A stretch of 64,000 nt of DNA from Caballeronia arationis (GCF_001544975.2 NZ_FCOG02000003.1:124001-188000), one strand, 5' to 3'; numbered from the stretch's first letter, positions 40,712-49,300 are shown. The notes: generated by a model from the letters alone, not told the origin. Made by a program: numbers and translations.

Positions 40712-42646
40712 ATGTGGCGAAAACTCTTGATCGTATGCATATTCGGAACGATCGGCGTCCCGTGCGCGCAAGCGGCGCCGGCCACTTCAGCCACCCATGA
40801 GGACCGGCCCGCCATCGAGCGCGTCGCCGATGCTCCGCCAGCGCATTCCCCCCGTATCGCGCTCGTGATCGGCAACGCCGGTTACGCCGGGCAGCCGCTC
40901 GCCAGCCCGCTGAACGACGCGCGCCGCATGAGCGATGCGCTCGCCGCGCTCGGCTTCGAAGTCGTGAGCCGTGCGAACCTCACCGAAGCGCAGATGAAGC
41001 AGGCCTTCGCCGATTTCGACCGGCGGCTCGGTGCGGAAGGCACGGGCGTCGTCTATTTCGCCGGGCACGGGCTGCGGACCTCGCGCGACACGCTGCTGAT
41101 TCCGGTCGATGCCGACAGCGCGTCGCCCGCGCGCCTCGTCACGAAGGGCATCGCGCTCGCGAACGTGCTCGACGGCATGACCAACGGCGGCCGGAGCACA
41201 CGGCGCACGAACATCGTCATCCTGGACACCTGCCTGAACGATCCGTTCGAAGCCGCACCGCAGCATGCGCTCGCGCTGCCTGCGAACACGCTCGTCGCGT
41301 ACTCGACGGCGCCCGGTTCGCTCGCTGCCGAAGGCTCCACGCACGGTGTTTATACGGCCGAGCTGCTGCGCACCCTCGCGACACGCCCCCGCGATGCAAA
41401 CGCGCTCTTCCGCTCGGCGGCGGCAGCGGTAGCGACCGCGACGCACGGCCGGCAGGTCCCGTGGGTTGCATCGACGCTCAAGCACGAGTTCAGTTTCGGC
41501 GACGCCCGTCCGGGCTTTGCGGTCGCATCGGTGCAGGCGGACGAAGCGGTGCCGCCCGACGCGGCGTCGACGCGCATGCGCGGCATCCTGCCCAAGGACA
41601 GCAGCGAGCAGTACGAGCTGACCTTCTGGGATTCGATCAAGGACAGCACCTATCCGAGCGACTACGAAGCCTATCTGAAGGCGTACCCGAACGGCCGGTT
41701 CGCGGCGCTCGCGAAGGCGCGCATCGAGCGGCTGCGCGCCGCTGGCGCGAAGAGCGAAGCACCCGCCTCGCGTGCCGCGCCGTCCGTCGCAACACCCACA
41801 CCGGCGCCTGCGCCTGCTCCTGCCGCAAAGGCCAAGCCGGCGGTTCCGGTCGAAACGGCAAAGCCCGCGGCGCCAGCGCCAGCGACGCCGGCGACGCCCG
41901 CGCCGTCCGTCGCCGCGAAAGCCGCGAGCGGCAGCGAGATCAAGGACTGCCCGAACTGCCCGATACTGATCCCGCTCGCGGCCGGCACGTTCACGATGGG
42001 CAGCAACTCCGACGACCCCGCCGAAAAGCCGCCGCATCGCGTGGCGATCGCCCAGCCGTTCGCCATCGGCAAATACGAGGTCACCGTCGAGCAGTGGAAC
42101 GCCTGCGCGGACGCAGGCGCCTGCACGCGTATCGCTATCGATGGCAATCCGCCGAACAATTCACCAATGCGCAACGTCAGCTGGGACGACGCGCAGGTCT
42201 ACGTGAAATGGCTGTCGAAGGTGGGCGGCAAGGCGTACCGCCTGCCGACCGAGGCCGAATGGGAATATGCCGCGCGCGGCGGCACGTCGACCGTCTACTG
42301 GTGGGGCGACCAGATGAAGAAAGGCAACGCGGACTGCAAGGACTGCGGCGATCCGTGGACGACCGAGAGCCCGGTCGCGGTCGGCTCGTTCGCGGGAAAT
42401 CCGTATGGCCTCTTCGACATGAACGGCAGCGTCTGGGAATGGGTCGCCGACTGCTGGCACAGCTCCTACAAGTCCGCGCCCGCCGACGGCCGCGTCTGGG
42501 ACGATCCCGCGTGCTCGGTGCGCGTGATACGCGGCGGATCGTGGCGCGAGGGCGCCGCGTACATGCAGTCTGCGACGCGCTTCAAGTACAGCGCCAGCGT
42601 GCGGCAGTCGCAAAACGGCTTTCGCGTAGCGCGGGACATGAAGTAA
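40712..42646 (+). CDS. Exported caspase-like protein fused to an FGE-sulfatase-type domain
   Basis: A 644-residue protein. Residues ~1-22 are a signal peptide (LLIVCIFGTIGVPCAQAA). Residues ~45-285 are a peptidase C14 (caspase/metacaspase) domain with His119 in VVYFAGHGL and Cys174 in IVILDTCLND. A TYPSDYEAYLKAYPNGRF helix pair and a ~65-residue Ala/Pro/Lys linker follow. The C-terminal ~230 residues are an FGE-type fold (GTFTMGSNSDDPAEKPPHRV, RLPTEAEWEYAARGG, MNGSVWEWVADC, RVIRGGSW). The cysteine pair used by true formylglycine-generating enzymes is not apparent in the last segment, so this half may only bind. The start at 40712 has AGGG upstream and gives the signal peptide. Confidence 0.88.
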   Translation: MWRKLLIVCIFGTIGVPCAQAAPATSATHEDRPAIERVADAPPAHSPRIALVIGNAGYAGQPLASPLNDARRMSDALAALGFEVVSRANLTEAQMKQAFADFDRRLGAEGTGVVYFAGHGLRTSRDTLLIPVDADSASPARLVTKGIALANVLDGMTNGGRSTRRTNIVILDTCLNDPFEAAPQHALALPANTLVAYSTAPGSLAAEGSTHGVYTAELLRTLATRPRDANALFRSAAAAVATATHGRQVPWVASTLKHEFSFGDARPGFAVASVQADEAVPPDAASTRMRGILPKDSSEQYELTFWDSIKDSTYPSDYEAYLKAYPNGRFAALAKARIERLRAAGAKSEAPASRAAPSVATPTPAPAPAPAAKAKPAVPVETAKPAAPAPATPATPAPSVAAKAASGSEIKDCPNCPILIPLAAGTFTMGSNSDDPAEKPPHRVAIAQPFAIGKYEVTVEQWNACADAGACTRIAIDGNPPNNSPMRNVSWDDAQVYVKWLSKVGGKAYRLPTEAEWEYAARGGTSTVYWWGDQMKKGNADCKDCGDPWTTESPVAVGSFAGNPYGLFDMNGSVWEWVADCWHSSYKSAPADGRVWDDPACSVRVIRGGSWREGAAYMQSATRFKYSASVRQSQNGFRVARDMK

Positions 42647-42683
42647 TCGTGCGATGCAAAAAAGCGCCGCGCGCGACGCCCGG

Positions 42684-44825
42684 CTAGTGCTTGCGCGCCT
42701 GCGTGCTGATCTGCACGATGTCGACCGCCACGTGGTCGCGGCCGTACTTACCGGCGAGTTGCGCAAGCCGCGCATCGACGGCGCGCAGATAGTCGGCCTT
42801 GGGTTCGCTGTCTGGGCGCAGTGAATCGAAGAGCGGCGCAGGCGTGATGAGCAGGACGATCAGTTCCGACCCGAACGGCTTGCCGACCACCCAGTCGCCC
42901 ATCGTCCCGATGGTCGCGGTGTAGTGCGGCGGCGCCTGGTTGTCCTTCGCGCGCTCGTTCGGCAGGAGATGGACCACGGTGCCGTCGAGCTGGAAATAAT
43001 CGACGTTGACATACGAATCGAAGCCCGGCGTCATGACGTCGACGATCAGCGGCTGGCCTTCGGTCAGCCGCGCGCCGGGCGCGCGCGAACGCAACGAAGC
43101 AGGCCGGCCCGTCTGATGGTTTGCCGTCCAGTACGGCCCGACAACTTTGAGGACGTCGCACTTGTCGTCGGCGACCGGCTGCACGCCGAGGTTGACCGTC
43201 TTCACGCCCGGGAGCGCACCGAGCACCTGCCTGAGACGCCCCATCCCGTAACGCTCCGACACGTAGCCCTGCACGTCGACGGTCTGGTCGTGGACCGTCG
43301 CGACGAGCGCCGAGCATGGCACGGCGGCCAACGCCGGCATGACCGCATCGAGCGTGAGCGCTGGCGCTGGAACGGCCGCGGACGCCACGGCGGCTGAAGG
43401 CGCCGCGGGCGCCGAAGGCACGACGGCCACGGCTGGTGCCGGAGGCGCCGCCGCCGGCACCACGACACTGCCCGCAACATCGGTTTCCTGCGCGCTTTTT
43501 GCGCCTTCCTGCTCGCTCCTCGACTGATCGTAGAAGTAGTAGCCGGCGCCCGCGACCACGGCCGCGGCCAGCGCCGCCGCGCCGAGCATCAGCTTCGGCT
43601 TGCCTTTCGATCCCGTCGCGGCGGCCGGCCGCTCCTCGGCAAGCTCGTCGGAAAATTGCGCGACGGTCGGCGTGCGCGCTTCGCGGTCGAACGACAGCGC
43701 CGCCTTGATCGCCCGCCATTGCTTGTTGCCGAGATCGTCGGGACGGGCGGCCTTCATGCCCGCGCTGCGCGCCTGTGTCGCGGGCACGCGGTCGAACGGG
43801 TGCTTGCCCGTCAGCAGTTCGTAGGTGATGCAGCCGAGCGCGTACACATCGTCGCGCGGATCGGGCTCGCGATGCTCCAGCATCTCCGGGCTCGCGTACG
43901 CGGGCGTGAGCGCGCCGAGGCTGCCGGGATCGAAGATGGTCGCTTCGGTTTCCTCTTCGGGCCGCTGGAACACGCGCGCGATGCCGAAGTCGATCACCTT
44001 CACTTCGGCCGTATCGGTGAGAAACACGTTGGCCGGCTTGAAGTCGCAATGCACGAAGCCGCGCTCGTGCGCGTAGGCGAGCGCGTTCGCCATGCCCTTG
44101 AAGATTGGGGCGACTTCCGCGAACGGCATGCCCTTGAAATTCGGGTTCCGAAGCAAGCGCGATAGCGGCTGGCCCGACAGATACTCCATCGTCAGATAGA
44201 CGACCGAGCCGTCGCGGTCGAAGTCGTACACCGTGACGATATTTCGATGCGCGAGCGTCTGCGCCTTGCGCGCCTCGCGCTGCAACGCGATCAGCGATTT
44301 CGGGTTGCCGCGGAACTGCAGGTTCAGCACCTTGATCGCGACATAGGGCCGGCGGTCGGACGCCTCCAGCTTGCGCAGGTCGAGCGCCTTGTACACGGTG
44401 CCCATTCCGCCGATGCCGAGACATTCTTCGAGCACGAAACGGCCGTTGAGCGTGTCGCCGACGCCTTTCACCTGATCCAGCTCGGCGACCACCTGACCAT
44501 TGCCCGAAAAGGTCTGCCCCGACGAATGGCGCGGCGTGAAGCCCGCCGGCGTGGTCTGCACGCGGGTTTCGTCTGCGTTGTCGGGAGGGAGGGGATGGGC
44601 GTTGCGCTGAGGCGCCGAGAGCGATGCTTCGTCGATGCGACGCTTCACTGCCGCGTAGACGTCGGGCGGCAGCGGCCTGGCGGCGTGCACTTCATCGAGG
44701 ATCGCGACGAGCTTCGAGTGCGGCTCGCGGGTGTCCGCCAGCGCGCTGTCGATCTCTGCCAAAAACGAGTCGCGCGACTGGTCGTCGCTGTGGAATGTAC
44801 GAATCGCTTCTGAAAAGCTTGTCAT
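42684..44825 (-). CDS. Transmembrane Ser/Thr protein kinase (PknB-like, non-RD)
   Basis: A 713-residue kinase. A ~125-residue helical N-terminus precedes the kinase domain (~130-395) with glycine loop GIGGMGTV (137-144), Lys165 in VAIKVL, catalytic HCDFKPANV (Asp261) and DFG (279-281). A Cys replaces the usual Arg before the catalytic Asp, so it is a non-RD kinase. One membrane helix lies at ~412-432, then an Ala/Pro/Val-rich stretch and an extracytoplasmic domain. The last ~150 residues resemble DUF4384 (LIVDVMTPGFDSYVNVDYF, VHLLPNE, GSELIVLL). It is convergent with the caspase-FGE gene and divergent from a peptide gene. It is the likely writer for the FHA protein, with the PP2C as eraser. 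Confidence 0.9.
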   Translation of the reverse strand: MTSFSEAIRTFHSDDQSRDSFLAEIDSALADTREPHSKLVAILDEVHAARPLPPDVYAAVKRRIDEASLSAPQRNAHPLPPDNADETRVQTTPAGFTPRHSSGQTFSGNGQVVAELDQVKGVGDTLNGRFVLEECLGIGGMGTVYKALDLRKLEASDRRPYVAIKVLNLQFRGNPKSLIALQREARKAQTLAHRNIVTVYDFDRDGSVVYLTMEYLSGQPLSRLLRNPNFKGMPFAEVAPIFKGMANALAYAHERGFVHCDFKPANVFLTDTAEVKVIDFGIARVFQRPEEETEATIFDPGSLGALTPAYASPEMLEHREPDPRDDVYALGCITYELLTGKHPFDRVPATQARSAGMKAARPDDLGNKQWRAIKAALSFDREARTPTVAQFSDELAEERPAAATGSKGKPKLMLGAAALAAAVVAGAGYYFYDQSRSEQEGAKSAQETDVAGSVVVPAAAPPAPAVAVVPSAPAAPSAAVASAAVPAPALTLDAVMPALAAVPCSALVATVHDQTVDVQGYVSERYGMGRLRQVLGALPGVKTVNLGVQPVADDKCDVLKVVGPYWTANHQTGRPASLRSRAPGARLTEGQPLIVDVMTPGFDSYVNVDYFQLDGTVVHLLPNERAKDNQAPPHYTATIGTMGDWVVGKPFGSELIVLLITPAPLFDSLRPDSEPKADYLRAVDARLAQLAGKYGRDHVAVDIVQISTQARKH

Positions 44826-44896
44826 CTGTGCGACTCGACGCGGCTCCAAATCGACCGACAATTCACTTGTCGTAACAAACTACATGTGCACGTTCG

Positions 44897-44925
44897 ATAC
44901 TAGCCTTCGCTCGCGCCTTTCGCAA
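44897..44925 (-). promoter_or_regulatory. Sigma-70-type promoter of the kinase gene
   Basis: On the minus strand TTGCGA (-35) and TAGTAT (-10) are separated by 17 bases. Transcription would start near 44890, about 65 bases before the kinase start codon. Confidence 0.55.
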
Positions 44926-44973
44926 ATCTGGTTTTCGATCATCGACGGCTCGCATCCGTGTGTCGCACGCGAT

Positions 44974-44998
44974 CCAACAGGTGAGCCGCGCCTGTTGG
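44974..44998. promoter_or_regulatory. Candidate enhancer site CCAACA-N13-TGTTGG for the 45.2-kb peptide unit
   Basis: The arms extend to CCAACAGG/CCTGTTGG. The centre is about 149 bases upstream of the predicted sigma-54 start site near 45135, almost the same distance as the site at 39279-39304 has from its own promoter (about 151). Confidence 0.7.
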
Positions 44999-45066
44999 GC
45001 GCAAGCCGCCGGGCAATTCGTCGCCAGCCGCCCCGCCTTCCTCGCATCCTCGAAAATAATCCTTTG

Positions 45067-45084
45067 CTTTCAATCGCTTGAAAG
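45067..45084. promoter_or_regulatory. Palindrome CTTTCAA-TCGC-TTGAAAG just upstream of a sigma-54 promoter
   Basis: Seven-base perfect arms lie 25 bases upstream of the -24 element at 45109. It is not repeated before the other sigma-54 promoters. It might be a second regulator's site or the bend/IHF-type region; nothing more can be said. Confidence 0.4.
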
Positions 45085-45108
45085 TATTTTCGCTGTCCGC
45101 GCTCCGCT

Positions 45109-45123
45109 TGGCACAGGCCATGC
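45109..45123 (+). promoter_or_regulatory. Sigma-54 (-24/-12) promoter of the 45.2-kb peptide unit
   Basis: TGGCACA-GGCC-ATGC is identical to the element at 39152-39166. The similarity continues downstream (GAGCAGACAGAATGCTCGACCAACCCG is common to both 5' leaders), which shows that the promoter was duplicated along with the gene. Confidence 0.85.
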
Positions 45124-45191
45124 ATTTATCCCACCCGAGCAGACAGAATGCTCGACCAACCCGAAAGCCTTCCCTCTCCAGGAGCACCAAA

Positions 45192-45461
45192 ATGAAATCG
45201 CTGATGATCAAAGACCTCGCCAAGACCGAAGAACTCGACAGCCGCGCCATGTCGGCAGTGCGTGGCGGCAACTCTGCCTTCTTCATCCCGGGCTACGACT
45301 TCTCAAAGCTCGACGTGACCGTCAACACGCAGCAGCTGATCGGCCAGACGCAGAACGTTTCCAGCGCGAACGGCAACAACGCCGCATTCGTCAGCGACAT
45401 CGATTCGAACGTCAAGCCGATCCAGAAGGCGACCAACACGAACACGATCAACCTGTTCTGA
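45192..45461 (+). CDS. Double-glycine-leader secreted peptide, fourth close paralogue
   Basis: An 89-residue peptide. The leader MKSLMIKDLAKTEELDSRAM plus SAVRGG is identical to that at 38796-39080. The mature part NSAFFIPGYDFSKLDVTVNT continues QQLIGQTQNVSSANGNNAAF, then VSDIDSNVKPIQKATNTNTI and NLF, so it is a diverged copy. It is Asn/Thr/Ser/Gln-rich with no Cys. GGAG precedes the start. It is the first gene of a two-gene unit under the sigma-54 promoter at 45109-45123 and divergent from the kinase gene. It is presumed to be processed and exported by the C39 exporter. Confidence 0.87.
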   Translation: MKSLMIKDLAKTEELDSRAMSAVRGGNSAFFIPGYDFSKLDVTVNTQQLIGQTQNVSSANGNNAAFVSDIDSNVKPIQKATNTNTINLF

Positions 45462-45513
45462 GCGCGGCTCGAACCTCGCCCACCACCACAGCACGCACGC
45501 CAGGAGAACCAAC

Positions 45514-45783
45514 ATGTCGTCCATCATGATCCAGGACCTTCATCACAGCCAGGAACTCGACCGCCACGCGATGTCGTCCGTTCACGGCGGCGCTTCGCTC
45601 GCGCAAGGCGGCTTCGGCCCGTTCGCGAACGTCAACGTCAACGTGAACCAGAACATCCAGCAATACCAGAACGTGCAGGTCGCTGCACTGAACAACAGCG
45701 TGATCGGTCCCAATTTCGTCGCACCGCGCTTCGACGTCAACCCGGAACAGATCGGCGCGGCGAACGCCACGGTGTTGTTCTGA
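45514..45783 (+). CDS. Double-glycine-leader secreted peptide with Asn/Val-rich mature part
   Basis: An 89-residue peptide 52 bases after the previous gene in the same unit. The leader MSSIMIQDLHHSQELDRHAM then SSVHGG shows the family pattern (Leu -12, Asp -11, Met -7, Val -4, GG). The mature part is distinct: ASLAQGGFGPFANVNVNVNQ followed by NIQQYQNVQVAALNNSVIGP and an end FDVNPEQIGAANATVLF. The alternating Asn/Val/Gln run is the kind of sequence that forms beta-strands, so self-assembly is conceivable (inference). GGAG precedes its start, and a strong terminator follows at 45818-45854. Confidence 0.82.
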   Translation: MSSIMIQDLHHSQELDRHAMSSVHGGASLAQGGFGPFANVNVNVNQNIQQYQNVQVAALNNSVIGPNFVAPRFDVNPEQIGAANATVLF

Positions 45784-45817
45784 GAACGCCATAGCGCCGC
45801 CGGTTTTCCGGCGACCC

Positions 45818-45854
45818 GGCCGTTCGCGACCTGCCAAGGTCGCGAGCGGCCTTT
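45818..45854 (+). terminator. Terminator of the two-peptide unit
   Basis: GGCCG-T-TCGCGACCT and AGGTCGCGA-G-CGGCC pair around GCCA with one mismatch, followed by TTT. It lies 34 bases past the stop codon at 45783. Confidence 0.75.
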
Positions 45855-45894
45855 CGCCGTTTCATGCGTTGTGGCCGGACGTGGGGTCGCGCCG

Positions 45895-45923
45895 GTCACA
45901 ACCGCGGACGGATTGCCTATACT
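45895..45923 (+). promoter_or_regulatory. Sigma-70-type promoter of the 72-residue peptide gene
   Basis: GTCACA (-35) and TATACT (-10) are separated by 17 bases, about 88 bases before the start codon at 46012. No -24/-12 element is seen, so this peptide is probably expressed independently of the sigma-54 set. Confidence 0.55.
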
Positions 45924-46011
45924 GGGTGCGTGCAGTGTTCCGGCATCCGTGCGCTTCGTAGCGTGACCCGTCGTCACGCCGGTTTCGACTCCGAACCTTC
46001 AGGAAAATGTC

Positions 46012-46230
46012 ATGGCCGTCATCGTCATCAAGGATCTATCGGACAGTGTGCTTCTCGACCGCGAAGCAATGACCGCAATCGTCGGCGGTTCGCGGACCGG
46101 CGCGCACCAGGGTTTTCGCGCGCGTCCCGCCGTGAACGCAAACCGTCTCTCCAACTATCCGGGCGTCTCGGTGCAGAACGTGCCGGCCGCGCCACCCGGG
46201 CCGTTTCGCAAGAAGCTGGTTTCGAAGTAA
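46012..46230 (+). CDS. Short double-glycine-leader peptide with basic C-terminus
   Basis: A 72-residue peptide. The leader MAVIVIKDLSDSVLLDREAM then TAIVGG fits the same pattern (Leu -12, Asp -11, Met -7, Ile -4, GG). The mature part of 46 residues (SRTGAHQGFRARPAVNANRL, then SNYPGVSVQNVPAAPPGPF, ending RKKLVSK) is basic and proline-rich, unlike the Asn/Gln-rich paralogues. AGGAA precedes the start. It has its own promoter and a very strong terminator. It is probably another cargo of the exporter; with its positive charge, an antimicrobial-type or signalling role can be imagined but is not supported by any motif. Confidence 0.75.
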   Translation: MAVIVIKDLSDSVLLDREAMTAIVGGSRTGAHQGFRARPAVNANRLSNYPGVSVQNVPAAPPGPFRKKLVSK

Positions 46231-46250
46231 GTAGTCGGCAACACAGGTGA

Positions 46251-46296
46251 AGCGGTCCGCAATGCATCGAAGCCGATGCATTGCGGACCGCTTTTT
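46251..46296 (+). terminator. Very strong rho-independent terminator
   Basis: A 19-bp perfect stem (AGCGGTCCGCAATGCATCG with its complement) and AAGC loop is followed by TTTTT. It lies 20 bases past the stop codon of the 72-residue peptide gene and closes the secretion region. Confidence 0.92.
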
Positions 46297-46365
46297 GGCG
46301 TCTTGCGCATAGGTTTTGGCTTCTGGCGTCTTCGGCGCCGGCTTTGCCGACACAGCCGATGGCGT

Positions 46366-49300
46366 TCAGTGCGGCAAGGCTGCGCCCGCGGTCGTCCCCG
46401 AAAGCCCGGTCAATCCGCCGATCGAACGCGCGCTGCGCTTCACGAGCTTCGAGCGCACCGTTTCGCGTTCCTCACCGTCGAGTTCCACCAGATAGCGCGT
46501 CTTGCCCGCGATCACCGCGCCGACCGGCACGCCGTCGCGGAACAGCAGGCGGTTGCCCGGCAGCGCGGGCACTTTCTCACCGGGCAAGAGCGTGCCGACG
46601 AGATTGAGCGGATCGACGGCGCTCACCGCGACGAAACTGCCATCGGGCGTCCGCTTGCGCATTTCGCGCAACAGCGGCACGGCTTCCGGCAGCGCGAACT
46701 GCTCGCCCGCGATGCCCGCGACGAAGCGTCCGCCGCGAATCTCGCCGCGCGCCTCCAGCCGATGGAACACGCGCAGCAGATCGCGCCACGGCGGCAGCCA
46801 GTCGGCTTCGCGCTCCAGCAGCCGCCAGAACACGACGCCGTAGCGGCGCAACAGCACCATCGCGGCATGTTCGACGGCGTCGGGCGCGCCGTCCGCTTCG
46901 GTGCGGCGCAGAAGTGCCCAGCGCCCGGCGTCGTCCATGCCGCCGATGAACATGCCGCCCCGGCGCGGCCGCCGGCTGAACGCGTTGCGCTTCGCCGCCG
47001 GCGCGAGCAGCGCGCGCAGGCCGGCGAAGCTGTCGGCGTTCACGAGCCCGAGCGCGACCAGTTCGCCGAGCGCGGTCTCCAGTTCCGTGCGCAAAAGGCG
47101 TGTGTCGGCGAGCAGTTCGTCGAAGAACATCGCGCCGTGCGCCTTCAGCGCGTCGTGAACGAGCTGCGCGCGCGAGCTCATCTCCGGCGCCTCGCCCGGT
47201 CGCATCAGCGCGTTCCAGGCGGCGAGATGACGGCGCGGCAGAAGGACGATCGGCGTGCCGCGCACCGGGCCGCCTGCCGCGCGCGAGCGTCCGCCCGGCC
47301 GGCTCCAGACGACCTTGCCCGAGCGCGAGATTTCGTCGAGCCACTAGCCCGAGTAGTCCGCGATTCGCGCGGGCAACATCTCCTCTTCCCACGCGACGGC
47401 GGGAGCTTCGAAACCTTCCAGTTGCTCGACGACCGCGAGCAGCGCGTCGCGTCCTTCGCCGCGCGTGTCGGCGGAAAGATGCTGCCATTCGAATAAAAAG
47501 CGCATGAAGTCCTGCCGCTCGACCGGCTCGATCTCGCGACGCAGCCGACGCACCGTGTAGCGATGAATCCGCGCGAGCAAATGCCGCTCGCACCATTCAT
47601 CGACGACGCCGGGCGTGAAGCGGCCGCGCAGCACGTAGCCTTCGGCTTCGAGCTTTGTCAGCGCGAGCGCCACCGCCGATGCGGGCAGCGTCAGCGCCCG
47701 GGCGATTGCCGGCACCGTCAGCGGACCGAATCCCGACAGCCGCGCGCGCACGATCTCGACGAGCGCGTCGTCTTCCGACCACGGATCGGTGTAGCCCTCG
47801 GGCGCGTGCAACGCGGGATGCATCGGCGCCTGCGGATAGACGGCGCGCACGCACATCAGGCGCTCGACCGGCACCCACAGCGCGTCATGCTCCGCGACGC
47901 GCAAGCGCGTGGCGCGCCCGGAATTCGCGAGCGCGTCGAGCCAGGCGGACCAGCCGTCGTTGCGCCCGGCCTCGGTTTCTGTCACGCACGCAAGGCTCAT
48001 CAGCGCCTCGTGCATTTCGTCGGCGCCGCGCACGACGGGCCATGCTTCCTCGCGCACGCCTTCGATTGCCTCGGCGTCGAGCGCGCCGAGATCGTCTGCG
48101 GATTCCGGGTCGCTCCAGCGGCGCGCCAGCACGGCCTGCGTGCGGCGCTCTTCGAGCGGGGCGTCGTCGAGGAACGCGTACGGACGCGCCGACAGGATTT
48201 CAGCCGCCAGCGGCGAAGGCGCCGGCAGGTCGCGCGTCACGAGCCGCAGCTCGCCGTCCTCGATGCGCCGCAGGATCGCGAGCCATTGCTCGCTGTCCAT
48301 CGCGTCGTGCAGACAGTCGTCGAGCGTCTGCTCGACGAGCGGATGTTCCGGCACGTCGCGCTCGCCGACGACGTTCTCCGCGCACGCCACCTGATCGGGA
48401 AAGATCGCCGCGAGCAGGTCCTCGCTTTTCATGCGCTGCAACTGCGGCGCGACCTTGCGTCCGCCCGCGTAGCGCGGCAGCGCGAGCGCGTTGGTCGCGT
48501 TCCAGCGCCAGCGCACGCCGAATAGCGGCGCGTCGAGCAGCGCCTGGATCAGCACGTGCTCCGCCGTGTTCGAGCGCAGGTAGCGCCACACTTCGTCGAG
48601 CGCGAAGCTGTGGCTGCGCGTGAGCGACAGCACGATCGCGTCCTCGGTCGCGGCGGCCTGCAGTTCGAAGTTGAAGGTGCGGCAGAAGCGCTTGCGCAGC
48701 GCGAGCCCCCAGGCGCGATTCACGCGGCTGCCGAACGGCGCGTGGATCACGAGCTGCGTGCCGCCGGATTCATCGAAAAAGCGCTCCATCACGAGGGTGT
48801 CCTGCGTCGGCAGGACCGTCAGCGCGGCACGCGCACGCGCCAGATATTCGACGATCTGCCGCGCCGCGTCCCGGTCGATGCCCGCCTCCGCCGCCAGCGA
48901 CTCGACAGCGGCATCGAGCGGCGCCGCGCCTTTCTTGCCGAGCCACGTGTCGATCTGGCCGCGCATGCGCGCGATCGCGTGAGACAGTTCGTCGCTCCGG
49001 CCCGGCGCCTCGCCGAGCCAGAACGGGATGTTGGGCGGCTGGCCGTTCGCGTTCTCGACACGCACGCGCCCGCCCTCGATCCGCAAGATCCGGTACGACG
49101 TGTTGCCCAACTGGAAGATGTCGCCCGCGAGGCTTTCGACGGCGAAATCCTCGTTGACCGTGCCGATCTGCAAGCCCTGCGGCTCCAACAGCACGGCGAA
49201 ATCGGCGTTGTCGGGGATCGCGCCGCCGGACGTCACCGCCGTCAGCCTGCCGCCGCGCCGTCCGCGCAGCGTGCCGCTCACCGCATCTCGATGCACATAC

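Noticed and set aside
23199..44825. Type VI secretion locus, suggested by the kinase, PP2C and FHA genes
   Set aside because: No Tss/Hcp/VgrG/ClpV-type gene is present; the FHA gene is joined to an HlyD adaptor and C39 exporter, so the context is type I secretion.
45841..46011. Sigma-54 promoter for the 72-residue peptide gene
   Set aside because: No GG/GC pair with correct spacing; a GTCACA-N17-TATACT element explains the gene better.
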